Below, in pieces: positions 1 through 7,995 of a stretch of DNA of 64,000 nt; position 1 is the first letter of the stretch, and every line of letters begins with the position of its first letter. The position numbers and the translations under genes were made by a program. The notes under the pieces were generated by a model. That model saw only the letters and a program-made list of their open reading frames with translations, was not told the origin of the DNA and ran no database searches. Location of the stretch: assembly GCA_009774215.1 (NCBI GenBank), contig VSNH01000004.1:1-64000 (forward strand). Reading direction: 5' to 3'. Source of the stretch: Lachnospiraceae bacterium. Lineage in GTDB: Bacteria > Bacillota > Clostridia > Lachnospirales > Lachnospiraceae.

Positions 1-90
1 GTGTGCCATAAAGGCGCATAAGAAAATAAAGGTCAGCAGGACCAAAAAGGGTTTTGCCGCCTGCCGCAATAAAGTTTTTATATCAGACAT
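1..90 (-). CDS. N-terminus of a membrane protein (partial)
   Basis: A minus-strand reading frame starts at an ATG (complement of 88-90) behind GGAGGAATG and leaves the window on the left. The 30 visible residues begin MSDIKTLLRQ and run into a hydrophobic stretch (FLVLLTFIFLCAFMA) that looks like a first membrane helix. It is divergent from the ecf operon. Too little is visible to name the family. No stop codon occurs before the window edge. Confidence 0.5.
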   Translation of the reverse strand, partial: MSDIKTLLRQAAKPFLVLLTFIFLCAFMAH

Positions 91-241
91 GTTTCTTTCA
101 TTCCTCCATGTATTGCAGTGCACGCTCGATTCCGCTGCGCAGTAAGCTGCCATTTTCCAGATTTCGTCTGCGAGCTGCTCATTGCCATCCCGGATATTAT
201 ATCACATTTTTTTGAAAGGGGGGAGGTATGGATGCCGACAC

Positions 242-270
242 TTGCTTTTTTCACGGTAATCCAGTACAAT
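242..270 (+). promoter_or_regulatory. Candidate sigma-A promoter of the ecf operon
   Basis: TTGCTT (242-247), a 17-base spacer and TACAAT (265-270) lie about 95 bases upstream of the ecfA1 start. The fit to consensus is moderate. Confidence 0.4.
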
Positions 271-365
271 AGGCGGTGGTGAAACGCCGTATCTGAGCAG
301 GAAACGGCGGAAAATGGATGGTAACTGTGGGGAACGGAACAGTTACAACAGATAAAGGAAATGTT

Positions 366-1223
366 ATGGGAATCATAAAGACGGATAAGCTGACATTTGA
401 ATATATTCGCCGCGACGAGGAGGGCAATGTGGAAGGCATTACCCGCGCCGTGGACGAGGTGGATCTGGATATAAAGCAGGGGGACTTTATTGCGATTCTG
501 GGGCATAACGGCTCGGGAAAGTCTACGCTTGCCAAGCATATCAATGCGATTCTTTATCCGACGGAAGGGGCTGTCTGGGTGGACGGTATGGACACGCAGG
601 ATGAGAATCACCTTTGGGATATCCGTCAGGAGGCGGGTATGGTATTCCAGAACCCGGACAATCAGATCATCGGACAGGTGGTTGAGGAGGATGTGGGGTT
701 CGGCCCAGAAAATATGGGCGTGCCCACGAAAGAAATCTGGGAGCGCGTGGAGGAAAGCCTGAAAGCGGTGGGGATGTACGAGTACCGCAAGCATTCGCCC
801 AACAAGCTTTCCGGCGGGCAGAAGCAGCGTGTTTCCATCGCGGGCGTGATCGCTATGCATCCAAAGTGCATTATTTTGGACGAACCTACGGCCATGCTTG
901 ACCCGAACGGTCGAAAAGAAGTGATACGAGCGGTTCGCGCCTTGAATGATGTGGAGGGAATTACGGTAGTATTGATCACCCACTACATGGAAGAAATTAT
1001 TCATGCGGATATGGTTTTCGTCATGGATCAGGGACATATCGCCATGGAAGGGACGCCGAGGGAGATTTTTTCCAGAGTTGATGAACTAAAGGAATTGCGG
1101 CTGGATGTACCCCAGGTGACACTCCTAGCGCACGAACTGCGGCGGAAGGGGGTAAATCTGCCGGAGGGGATTTTGACGATAGAGGAGTTTACGGAGGCGG
1201 TTCTCAAAGCGGCAGGACGATAG
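366..1223 (+). CDS. ecfA1: Energy-coupling factor transporter ATPase EcfA1
   Basis: ATP-binding subunit of the shared ECF module that powers vitamin and metal uptake through interchangeable S components. The 285-residue protein has a Walker A motif (GHNGSGKST), a signature motif (LSGGQKQR) and a Walker B motif (CIILDEPT), and the usual family length. An ATG at 318 is also in frame, but the 16 residues it would add do not resemble the family. The ATG at 366 follows AAAGGAAA and starts at the expected MGIIKTDKL. It is first in an ecfA1-ecfA2-ecfT operon followed by truA, a common Firmicutes order. No S component is encoded here, as is typical of group II ECF modules. Confidence 0.93.
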   Translation: MGIIKTDKLTFEYIRRDEEGNVEGITRAVDEVDLDIKQGDFIAILGHNGSGKSTLAKHINAILYPTEGAVWVDGMDTQDENHLWDIRQEAGMVFQNPDNQIIGQVVEEDVGFGPENMGVPTKEIWERVEESLKAVGMYEYRKHSPNKLSGGQKQRVSIAGVIAMHPKCIILDEPTAMLDPNGRKEVIRAVRALNDVEGITVVLITHYMEEIIHADMVFVMDQGHIAMEGTPREIFSRVDELKELRLDVPQVTLLAHELRRKGVNLPEGILTIEEFTEAVLKAAGR

Positions 1224-1280
1224 ACGTCCGGTGGCAGGAGCAACAGAAACGACAATACAGGGTGAAGAGGAAATATAGTT

Positions 1281-2141
1281 ATGTCTTTGATTTTGGATCA
1301 TGTCAACTATATATACGGAGAGGATACGCCGCTTGCGGTGCACGCCTTAAAGGATATTAACCTCGTGATTCCCGACGGACAGTTTATCGGGCTGATCGGG
1401 CACACCGGCTCCGGGAAATCTACGCTGGTGCAGCATTTAAACGGGTTGATCAAACCGACAAGCGGGGCGATCTATTACAACGGCGAAGACGTTCACGACG
1501 GGGATTACGATAAGAAGAAGCTGCGAAGCAAGGTAGGGCTTGTGTTTCAGTATCCGGAGCACCAGCTTTTTGAGATTGACGTGTTTAAGGATGTGTGTTT
1601 CGGACCGAAGAATCTGGGACTTACCCAGAAAGAGACGGAGCTTCGCGCCTATGCCGCCTTGAAGCAGGTAGGTCTTGCAGATGAATACTTTTATCAGTCG
1701 CCCTTTGACCTTTCCGGCGGACAGAAGCGCCGGGTAGCAATCGCGGGCGTGCTTGCCATGAAACCTGAGATACTGATACTTGACGAGCCCACGGCGGGCC
1801 TCGATCCGAAAGGGCGGGACGAAATTCTCGACCAGATCGCCAGGCTGAAGGAGGAGACGGGGATTACGGTGATTCTGGTTTCCCACAGCATGGAGGATGT
1901 GGCGAAATATGTGGAGCGGATTATCGTGATGAACCGGGGGAGCGTCCTCTATGACGATGTGCCGCGCGAGGTATTTAAACACTATTTGGAGCTGGAACAG
2001 GTGGGGCTGGCGGCGCCACAGGTGACATATATTATGCAGGCGCTGGCAAAGCGGGGCATGAAGGTGGATACTGCCGTCACCACGCTCAAGGAAGCGGAGC
2101 AGGAGATTCTGCGGGCGATCGGAGCCGGAGGCGCTGTCTGA
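1281..2141 (+). CDS. ecfA2: Energy-coupling factor transporter ATPase EcfA2
   Basis: Second ATPase of the ECF module, which forms a heterodimer with EcfA1 on the cytoplasmic face of EcfT. The 286 residues contain Walker A (GHTGSGKST), signature (LSGGQKRR) and Walker B (ILILDEPT) motifs. It starts 57 bases after ecfA1 behind GAAGAGGAAA. The pairing of two similar but distinct ATPases next to an EcfT gene is diagnostic of the module. Confidence 0.93.
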   Translation: MSLILDHVNYIYGEDTPLAVHALKDINLVIPDGQFIGLIGHTGSGKSTLVQHLNGLIKPTSGAIYYNGEDVHDGDYDKKKLRSKVGLVFQYPEHQLFEIDVFKDVCFGPKNLGLTQKETELRAYAALKQVGLADEYFYQSPFDLSGGQKRRVAIAGVLAMKPEILILDEPTAGLDPKGRDEILDQIARLKEETGITVILVSHSMEDVAKYVERIIVMNRGSVLYDDVPREVFKHYLELEQVGLAAPQVTYIMQALAKRGMKVDTAVTTLKEAEQEILRAIGAGGAV

Positions 2142-2228
2142 AAGGCATATTAAAATGCCGGATGAAAGCTAAGGAAGATTGGAGATTCTCTTCGGCTTGC
2201 CGCGAGAATGCTTCAGAATGGAGAAATC

Positions 2229-3029
2229 ATGATTCGAGATATTACATTGGGTCAGTATTATCAGGCGGATTCCGTCATTCATAAACTGGACCCGCGGGTA
2301 AAATTGGTGGCCACAATAGGCTTTATCATATCCCTTTTTGTGGTGGACAGCTGGGTGGGGTATGTGGTGGCGGCTCTGTTTCTGGCCTGTATGATTAAGC
2401 TGTCAAAGGTTCCCTTTCGCTATATGGTAAAGGGGATGAAGGCCATCGTCCTTATACTGATGATTACGGTGGTGTTCAATCTCTTTCTCACGCCGGGAGA
2501 GCCCTTAGTGACGTTTTGGAAGTTGACGATCACAAAGGAGGGACTGCGGATTGCGGTAATGATGGCGATTCGGCTCTCGTTTCTGATTGTGGGCTCCTCG
2601 CTGATGACATTGACGACTACGCCGAACAGCCTGACGGATGGCATGGAAAAGTTGATGGGACCGTTGAAATATGTAAAGGTGCCGGTGCACGAGGTGGCGA
2701 TGATGATGTCCATTGCCCTGCGCTTTATCCCGATTTTGCTGGAAGAGACGGACAAAATTATGAAGGCGCAGATCGCGAGAGGAGCGGACTTTGAGAGCGG
2801 CAATCTGATTAAGAAGGCAAAGGCCATGGTGCCGCTGCTGGTGCCTTTGTTTATATCCGCTTTCCGCAGAGCCAACGATCTGGCGATGGCGATGGAGGCG
2901 AGGTGCTACCGGGGCGGAGAGCACAGAACGAAAATGAAGCCTCTGCAGTATCGGGCCGCCGACAGGGCGGCGTATTGCGTGCTGCTGCTGTATTTTGCGG
3001 GATGCGTCGCGCTGCGGGTGTGGCTGTAA
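2229..3029 (+). CDS. ecfT: Energy-coupling factor transporter transmembrane protein EcfT
   Basis: Membrane scaffold that links the two EcfA ATPases to substrate-binding S components. The 266-residue protein has several hydrophobic helices in its first half and the coupling-helix motif ARG (in QIARGADFE), with a second related motif near MEARCY. ATG 2229 is preferred over 2208 because GGAG lies five bases upstream. Third gene of the operon. Confidence 0.92.
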   Translation: MIRDITLGQYYQADSVIHKLDPRVKLVATIGFIISLFVVDSWVGYVVAALFLACMIKLSKVPFRYMVKGMKAIVLILMITVVFNLFLTPGEPLVTFWKLTITKEGLRIAVMMAIRLSFLIVGSSLMTLTTTPNSLTDGMEKLMGPLKYVKVPVHEVAMMMSIALRFIPILLEETDKIMKAQIARGADFESGNLIKKAKAMVPLLVPLFISAFRRANDLAMAMEARCYRGGEHRTKMKPLQYRAADRAAYCVLLLYFAGCVALRVWL

Positions 3030-3128
3030 CGTATCTGTGTCTGCCAGGAGTGCAGCGGAAACGGGATAGGCAGGAGTACGGACAGAAAGACTCGCGGCGG
3101 TTGATTTTAGGCTGGTGGGAGGCGGGAA

Positions 3129-3992
3129 ATGAAAAGAGTTATGTTAACTGTCTCCTATGACGGGACAAATTACAGCGGGTGGCAGGTACAGCCGGGGCGG
3201 GAAACCATAGAAGGAGTATTAAATCGCTGTATCAGCGGGCTTACGGGTGAGTCGATAGAGGTGATCGGCGCAAGCCGCACGGATTCCGGCGTGCATGCCA
3301 TGGGAAATGTGGCGGTGTTTGATACGGAAAGCCTGATCCCCGCGGAGAAGTTTTCCTATGCCCTAAACCAGCGGCTGCCGGAGGATATTCGAATTCAGGG
3401 TTCCGAGGAGGTGCCCGGGGACTTTCATCCAAGACATTGTGTGAGCAGGAAGACCTATGAGTATCGAATTTATAGCGCGCCGTTTGCGCAGCCTGTGAGG
3501 CGGCTTTATTCCCATTTTACCTATGTGCCGCTTGATGTAGAGCGGATGCGGCAGGGGGCGGCGTATCTGGTGGGCGAGCATGACTTTAAAAGCTTTTGCA
3601 GCGTGGACACCCAGGCGCAGACTACCGTGCGGCGCGTAGACAGTGTGGAAGTATGGGAGGAAGGCGCTGTCGGCATAAAGCATGCGGCGGAAGACGTTGT
3701 AGCTTGCAGCGTGCAGGGGAGCGCAGTTGTGGAAAAGCCGTGCGCGGCTGGAGGAGCTGCGGCCGGGCGGGCAGAGGCGCAGGCCGGCAGGGAGATTGTG
3801 ATCCGCGTGGCGGGCAGAGGCTTCCTATATAATATGGTAAGAATTATGGCAGGGACGCTGATGGAGGTGGGCAGAGGACACATGCCGCCCGAGCGCGTGA
3901 AGGATATTCTGGCGGCATGTGACAGACAGGCGGCAGGGCCTACGGCGCCGGCCTGTGGGCTGACCCTTGTGGGGTATGAATTTCTGCCGTAA
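3129..3992 (+). CDS. truA: tRNA pseudouridine(38-40) synthase TruA
   Basis: Converts U38-U40 of the tRNA anticodon arm to pseudouridine. The catalytic Asp is D52 in SRTDSGVHA, and the RNA-binding segment GRGFLYNMVR is intact. The protein is 287 residues, longer than the usual 245-260. The extra length is an Ala/Gly/Glu-rich insert at about residues 179-220, just before the GRGFLYNMVR strand. The gene follows ecfT by about 100 bases and may be cotranscribed. Confidence 0.93.
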   Translation: MKRVMLTVSYDGTNYSGWQVQPGRETIEGVLNRCISGLTGESIEVIGASRTDSGVHAMGNVAVFDTESLIPAEKFSYALNQRLPEDIRIQGSEEVPGDFHPRHCVSRKTYEYRIYSAPFAQPVRRLYSHFTYVPLDVERMRQGAAYLVGEHDFKSFCSVDTQAQTTVRRVDSVEVWEEGAVGIKHAAEDVVACSVQGSAVVEKPCAAGGAAAGRAEAQAGREIVIRVAGRGFLYNMVRIMAGTLMEVGRGHMPPERVKDILAACDRQAAGPTAPACGLTLVGYEFLP

Positions 3993-4027
3993 GAGTGCAG
4001 CCGGATTGAATTTGACCGACAGATTAC

Positions 4028-4058
4028 GTAACAGAGAAGCCGAAGCCTGAACTGTTAC
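4028..4058. repeat. Short deletion derivative of the GTAACAG repeat family
   Basis: GTAACAG and CTGTTAC ends enclose only the right-hand part (GAAGCCGAAGCCTGAA) of the element seen in full at 8972 and 12116. It lies in the truA-rplM gap and is itself flanked by TTGAATTTG and CAAATTCAA, which extend the inverted symmetry. Confidence 0.5.
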
Positions 4059-4087
4059 AAATTCAAGGAAATTTCGGGAAAAACCAG

Positions 4088-4116
4088 TTGACACGCGCGG
4101 AACCGTATAATATAAT
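4088..4116 (+). promoter_or_regulatory. Strong sigma-A promoter of rplM-rpsI
   Basis: Perfect TTGACA (4088-4093) and TATAAT (4111-4116) with a 17-base spacer. It gives an mRNA leader of about 150 bases ahead of rplM. Confidence 0.85.
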
Positions 4117-4124
4117 ATTTAACT

Positions 4125-4276
4125 GTGACGAATTGTTTATAAATGTCTGACCAAAGCCCCGGTGAGACATTTTACATGTGCACTACAAACTGCCGTGGAG
4201 GGATGCCGAGTGTGGCCGGACATCTGCATGAGGGTCTTCGGAAGCGGTACAGACAGTTACTATGGAGGTAATATTG
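4125..4276 (+). promoter_or_regulatory. Probable ribosomal protein L13 leader
   Basis: The rplM mRNA has a long 5' leader containing a hairpin with AAATGTCT / AGACATTT arms (4141-4172) and further pairing potential around 4200-4260. Firmicutes commonly carry an autoregulatory L13-binding leader here. The assignment rests on position and structure potential; no covariance model was run. Confidence 0.5.
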
Positions 4277-4705
4277 ATGAAAACTTTTATGGCGAGTCCG
4301 GCTACGATCGAGAGAAAGTGGTATGTAGTTGATGCGACTGATATGACACTGGGACGCCTGGCATCCGAGATTGCCAAGGTGCTGAGAGGAAAAAATAAAC
4401 CGATCTTTACCCCCCATATGGATACAGGGGACTATGTGATCGTAGTCAATGCGGAGAAGGTGAAAGTAACCGGCAAAAAGCTGGATCAGAAGATTTACTA
4501 CCACCATTCCGACTATGTAGGCGGCATGAAAGAAACCACCCTGAAAGAGATGTTACAGAAGCATCCTGAGAGAGTTGTGGAACATGCGGTGAAGGGTATG
4601 CTTCCCAAGGGACCGCTCGGCAGCCAGATGTACAAGAAGCTTTTTGTATATGTAGGACCTGAGCATAAGCATGCGGCACAGAAACCTGAGGTATTAACAT
4701 TTTAA
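4277..4705 (+). CDS. rplM: 50S ribosomal protein L13
   Basis: Early-assembling large-subunit protein of 142 residues, the normal bacterial length. Characteristic segments include KWYVVDATD, GRLASEIAKVLRGKNK and KGMLPKGPLG. ATG 4277 is chosen over 4262 because GGAGGTAATATTG precedes it. It forms the standard rplM-rpsI operon, with rpsI starting 17 bases after its stop. Confidence 0.97.
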   Translation: MKTFMASPATIERKWYVVDATDMTLGRLASEIAKVLRGKNKPIFTPHMDTGDYVIVVNAEKVKVTGKKLDQKIYYHHSDYVGGMKETTLKEMLQKHPERVVEHAVKGMLPKGPLGSQMYKKLFVYVGPEHKHAAQKPEVLTF

Positions 4706-4722
4706 GAAAGGGATAAAGAATC

Positions 4723-5127
4723 ATGGCTAAAGCAGATAAATCAGCAAAATATTACGGAACCGGCAGGAGAAAGAAATCCATTGCCAGAGTATATTTAATG
4801 CCCGGTAAGGGTGAGATTACAATAAATAAGAGAAGTATTGACGATTACTTCGGCCTTGAGACCTTGAAGGTGATCGTTCGTCAACCTCTGGCTGCAACCG
4901 ATACGGTAGATAAGTTCGATGCGGTCATCACGGTGAAGGGCGGCGGCTACACAGGACAGGCAGGCGCGGTGAGACACGGTATCGCAAGAGCGCTTCTTCA
5001 GGCGGATCCCGATTACAGACCTACCTTAAAGAAGGCGGGTTACCTGACCAGAGATCCTCGTATGAAGGAGAGAAAGAAATACGGTCTCAAAGCAGCGAGA
5101 CGTGCGCCGCAGTTCTCAAAGAGATAG
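4723..5127 (+). CDS. rpsI: 30S ribosomal protein S9
   Basis: Small-subunit protein whose C-terminal tail reaches the P site. The 134 residues include GTGRRKKSIARVYL, GGGYTGQAGAVRHGIARAL and the conserved basic end KAARRAPQFSKR. RBS AAGAAAGGG precedes the ATG. A terminator follows about 50 bases downstream. Confidence 0.97.
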   Translation: MAKADKSAKYYGTGRRKKSIARVYLMPGKGEITINKRSIDDYFGLETLKVIVRQPLAATDTVDKFDAVITVKGGGYTGQAGAVRHGIARALLQADPDYRPTLKKAGYLTRDPRMKERKKYGLKAARRAPQFSKR

Positions 5128-5177
5128 TTTTTTGAAAGTTTCTTTCGGAATAGAAATGATATTGATTTATGACATGG

Positions 5178-5210
5178 ACTCCGCAGGATTTTCTTGCGGA
5201 GTTTTTTGTT
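5178..5210 (+). terminator. Rho-independent terminator after rpsI
   Basis: ACTCCGCAGGA / TCTTGCGGAGT stem followed directly by TTTTTTG. Confidence 0.85.
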
Positions 5211-5233
5211 TTATAGGAAAGTGCAGCAGTGTA

Positions 5234-5260
5234 TACCATTTAGGGAGAATGCGAAGCATT
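5234..5260. repeat. GAGAATGC hairpin
   Basis: GGAGAATGC-GAA-GCATTCTCC is a perfect 9-bp stem with a three-base loop. The same GAGAATGC arm closes the two larger palindromic elements at 7888 and 14724, so this is probably a remnant of that family. Confidence 0.45.
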
Positions 5261-5351
5261 CTCCGAATCGGCGCTGTCGAGCGACGCATTTTTTGCAAAG
5301 TGAAAAGATTTTTGTTGCTTTTTTTTCATTCCATGCTATAATTTTTGTTAT

Positions 5352-5424
5352 GGGGATATAGCTCAGTTGGGAGAGCGATACGTTCGCAACGTATAGGTCA
5401 GGGGTTCGAGTCCCCCTATCTCCA
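5352..5424 (+). tRNA. tRNA-Ala(CGC)
   Basis: A cloverleaf folds by eye: acceptor GGGGATA/TATCTCC with the alanine identity pair G3-U70, D arm GCTC/GAGC, anticodon stem ATACG/CGTAT with loop TTCGCAA (anticodon CGC, codon GCG), and a TTCGAGT T loop. The discriminator base is A and CCA is not encoded. One T-stem pair (A49-C65) is mismatched. Confidence 0.93.
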
Positions 5425-5428
5425 CTCT

Positions 5429-5502
5429 GGAAGCATAGCTCAGCTGGGATGAGCGTTCGCCTCACACGCGAGAGGTCATGGGTTCGAGCCCCATTGCTTC
5501 CA
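5429..5502 (+). tRNA. tRNA-Val(CAC)
   Basis: Acceptor GGAAGCA/TGCTTCC, D arm GCTC/GAGC, anticodon stem TTCGC/GCGAG with loop CTCACAC (anticodon CAC, codon GTG), T arm ATGGG-TTCGAGC-CCCAT, discriminator A. It starts four bases after tRNA-Ala, so the two are likely one transcript. Confidence 0.93.
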
Positions 5503-5515
5503 TTATCTTAAGAAG

Positions 5516-5552
5516 AGAAGTCGGAATGCCGGTGCCATTCCGGCTTCTTTTT
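5516..5552 (+). terminator. Terminator of the tRNA pair
   Basis: AAGTCGGAATG / CATTCCGGCTT stem followed by CTTTTT. Confidence 0.8.
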
Positions 5553-5556
5553 CCGC

Positions 5557-5664
5557 GCATAAGCAGAGTCGGAAGACGGCAGAGACAGGACGCATGCTTA
5601 CATGCGAGCCTGGCTGTGACGGCTTATGAGGAGCGACTGGCCAACCGAGTCTCTGCTTATGTGC
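5557..5664. repeat. Palindromic intergenic element with GCATAAGCAGAG ends
   Basis: Inverted ends ATAAGCAGAGTCGG (5559-5572) and CCGAGTCTCTGCTTAT (5645-5660) enclose about 70 bases that include the hairpin CGCATG-CTTA-CATGCG. A TAAGCAGAGTC fragment recurs near 12871. It lies directly upstream of the yitT-like gene. Confidence 0.5.
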
Positions 5665-5680
5665 AAGTGAGGGGGACACC

Positions 5681-6535
5681 ATGACAAAGCGAAAAAAGAT
5701 CATAAAAGAATATATTTTGATAACGATAGCGGTAATCCTTATGGATATCGGCGTCTATGTTTTCAAGTTCCCGAACAATTTTTCCTTCGGCGGCGTTTCG
5801 GGTCTGGCGGTGGTGGTGACGCACTTTACACCTTTTACGGCATCTCAGATCAACCTCATTATCAACATGATTCTGCTGGTGTTCGGGTTTTTGTTTCTGG
5901 GAAAGAATTTCGGGGTGAAGACGGCATATGTGACAGTAGTGTCATCTTTGCTGCTGAATCTGATGGAAGTGTTGTTCCCCATGAGCGCGCCGCTTACCAA
6001 TGAGACGACGTTGGAGCTTATCTATGCCATAGCGCTTCCGGCTCTGGCTTCGGCGCTTCTGTTTTATGAGAACGCCTCCGGCGGCGGCACAGACATCATA
6101 GCGATGGTGTTGAAGAAATATTCGACCATGGACATATCGGCGGCGCTCATGGCTGTGGACGCCATCATCGTGGCGGTGGCCTGCTTTGCCTTTGACACGC
6201 GGACAGGCCTTTTCTCGATCTGCGGTCTGATGGCGAAATCGCTGGTGATTGACAAGGCGATTGAGCGCATGAAGCTGAGCAAATATTTTACGATCATATG
6301 CAGTAAGCCGGAGCCGATCTGCGATTTTATCATGAAGGATCTGCATCGGAGCGCAACGGTTTACAAGGCGGAGGGAGCCTACACGCACAAAGACAGGGTG
6401 GTCATTCTTACGGTGATGGATCCGAAACAGGCGGTGCTCTTAGAGCGCCACATTCAGGCGGTTGACCCGGAGGCTTTTCTCATGGTGACGAAGAGCAGCG
6501 AGATTATGGGAAAGGGATTTAAAAGGTATATCTGA
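5681..6535 (+). CDS. YitT family membrane protein (DUF2179)
   Basis: The 284-residue protein has about five or six hydrophobic helices in residues 10-175 (for example YILITIAVILMDIGVYVF) and a soluble C-terminal DUF2179-like domain (SKYFTIICSKPEPICDFIM to FLMVTKSSEIMGKGFKRYI). The family is widespread in Firmicutes and its transport role is unproven. The ATG follows GAGGGGGACACC. It ends two bases before the MATE gene, so the two are probably translated from one mRNA. Confidence 0.9.
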   Translation: MTKRKKIIKEYILITIAVILMDIGVYVFKFPNNFSFGGVSGLAVVVTHFTPFTASQINLIINMILLVFGFLFLGKNFGVKTAYVTVVSSLLLNLMEVLFPMSAPLTNETTLELIYAIALPALASALLFYENASGGGTDIIAMVLKKYSTMDISAALMAVDAIIVAVACFAFDTRTGLFSICGLMAKSLVIDKAIERMKLSKYFTIICSKPEPICDFIMKDLHRSATVYKAEGAYTHKDRVVILTVMDPKQAVLLERHIQAVDPEAFLMVTKSSEIMGKGFKRYI

Positions 6536-6537
6536 AG

Positions 6538-7881
6538 ATGGCGGTGCATGTAAAGAATATGACAACGGGAAAGCCCGGGAAACTGATTCTGGCTTTTTCC
6601 CTTTCTCTCGTGGCGGGCAATGTCTTTCAGCAGTTATACACTGTGGTCGATACCATGGTGGTCGGGAAATATCTCGGGGTAAGCGCGCTGGCGGCGCTGG
6701 GCGCCTCGGACTGGCTGAACTGGCTGATGCTCGGCGTGATACAGGGATTGACACAGGGGTTTGGCATCAGGATGGCGCAGGAGTTTGGGGCGGGCAGAAC
6801 GGATGAGTTAAAAAGGAGCGTGGGGAGTGCGGCGGTGCTGTCCATGCTTTCTGCTATTGCACTTGTGGCGGCAGGGCAGTTTTTTGCAAGACCTGTGCTG
6901 ACGCTTTTACAGACGCCACAGGAGATCATCGGGTATTCGCTTCTCTATCTGCGGATTATGTTTGCGGGTGTGCCGATTGTGATGCTATATAATCTGCTGG
7001 CGTGTATTCTGCGTTCGCTGGGGGACAGCAGGACGCCGCTCAATGCTATGATTGTCGCGTCGGTGACGAACATTGTGCTGGATTACCTTTTTGTACTGGG
7101 CTTTGGCTGGGGCATTGCGGGCGCGGCGGCGGCCACTCTGATCGCGCAGGCGGTCTCGAGCGTGTTCTGTTTCTGCCATATTAAAAAGATCGCCTTTCTA
7201 AAGCTTGCGCGGACGGATTTTCATTTGGAGAGGGAACTTTCCGCCAGATTGTTTATGCTGGGACTGCCCATGGCGTTCCAGAACGGAATCATTGCGATCG
7301 GAGGCATGATCGTGCAGTTTGTGGTGAACGGGTACGGCGTAATTTTCATTGCGGGATTTACGGCTACGAACAAGCTCTACGGGCTGCTGGAAATTGCGGG
7401 CACTTCTTACGGCTACGCGATGGTGACTTATGTGGGACAAAATCTGGGAGCGGGCAGGTACGACCGCATCAAAAGCGGGATGCGGGCGGCGATGGGGATC
7501 GCCATGGCGACGTCCGCCTTCATTGCGGTGTGTATGCTTGTTTTCGGGAAATTCCTTCTGGGATTGTTTATTTCCGGGACGCCGGAAGTGGTGGAACAGA
7601 CCATGCGGATCGCCTATTTCTATCTGGCGGTTATGAGCGTCTGCCTGCCGGTGCTCTACGTGCTGCATGTGACCCGCTCCGCCTTGCAGGGGATGGGTAA
7701 TACAATCCTGCCCATGCTGTCCGGTGTGGCAGAGTTTGTGATGCGTACCCTGTCGGTTCTTTTTCTTCCTATGCTATTGGGTGAAGTCGGCATCTTCTTC
7801 GCGGAGATCGCCGCCTGGCTCGGCGCGGACGTGGTGTTAGTCATCAGCTATTTTTCGCAGATGAGGAAACTGCAGGGATGA
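6538..7881 (+). CDS. MATE family efflux transporter
   Basis: The 447-residue protein has about 12 membrane helices and the two MatE repeats. Family features include the N-terminal GKPGKLILAFSLSLVAGNVFQQLY and FGIRMAQEFGAG. MATE proteins export cationic drugs or metabolites in exchange for Na+ or H+; the substrate cannot be told from sequence. It follows the YitT gene by two bases. Confidence 0.92.
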   Translation: MAVHVKNMTTGKPGKLILAFSLSLVAGNVFQQLYTVVDTMVVGKYLGVSALAALGASDWLNWLMLGVIQGLTQGFGIRMAQEFGAGRTDELKRSVGSAAVLSMLSAIALVAAGQFFARPVLTLLQTPQEIIGYSLLYLRIMFAGVPIVMLYNLLACILRSLGDSRTPLNAMIVASVTNIVLDYLFVLGFGWGIAGAAAATLIAQAVSSVFCFCHIKKIAFLKLARTDFHLERELSARLFMLGLPMAFQNGIIAIGGMIVQFVVNGYGVIFIAGFTATNKLYGLLEIAGTSYGYAMVTYVGQNLGAGRYDRIKSGMRAAMGIAMATSAFIAVCMLVFGKFLLGLFISGTPEVVEQTMRIAYFYLAVMSVCLPVLYVLHVTRSALQGMGNTILPMLSGVAEFVMRTLSVLFLPMLLGEVGIFFAEIAAWLGADVVLVISYFSQMRKLQG

Positions 7882-7887
7882 TATTGT

Positions 7888-7995
7888 GGAGAATGCCTGC
7901 TTTTTTAGGCATTCTCACACGCGAAACTTAGTGCTTCTTGGCGCCCCGTCCTATGGCGGGACGTTTTTAGAAGCACTTTTCGCGTTTCTCACGTT
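7888..7995 (-). repeat. Nested palindromic element, copy 1
   Basis: Read on the minus strand this is the same element as 14724-14825. Three nested stems (ACGCGAAA/TTTCGCGT, AGTGCTTCT/AGAAGCACT, CGTCCCG/CGGGGCG) are followed by a GAGAATGCC/GGCATTCTC hairpin. It lies between the convergent MATE and SDR genes and may also terminate both. Confidence 0.7.

Noticed and set aside
318..365. Upstream ATG of ecfA1
   Set aside because: The added residues (MVTVGNGTVTTDKGNV) do not resemble the family, and 366 has a better-placed RBS.
5352..5502. tRNA pair as a prophage attachment site
   Set aside because: No integrase or repeated tRNA end is nearby; the prophage ends are clearly inside the M23 gene.
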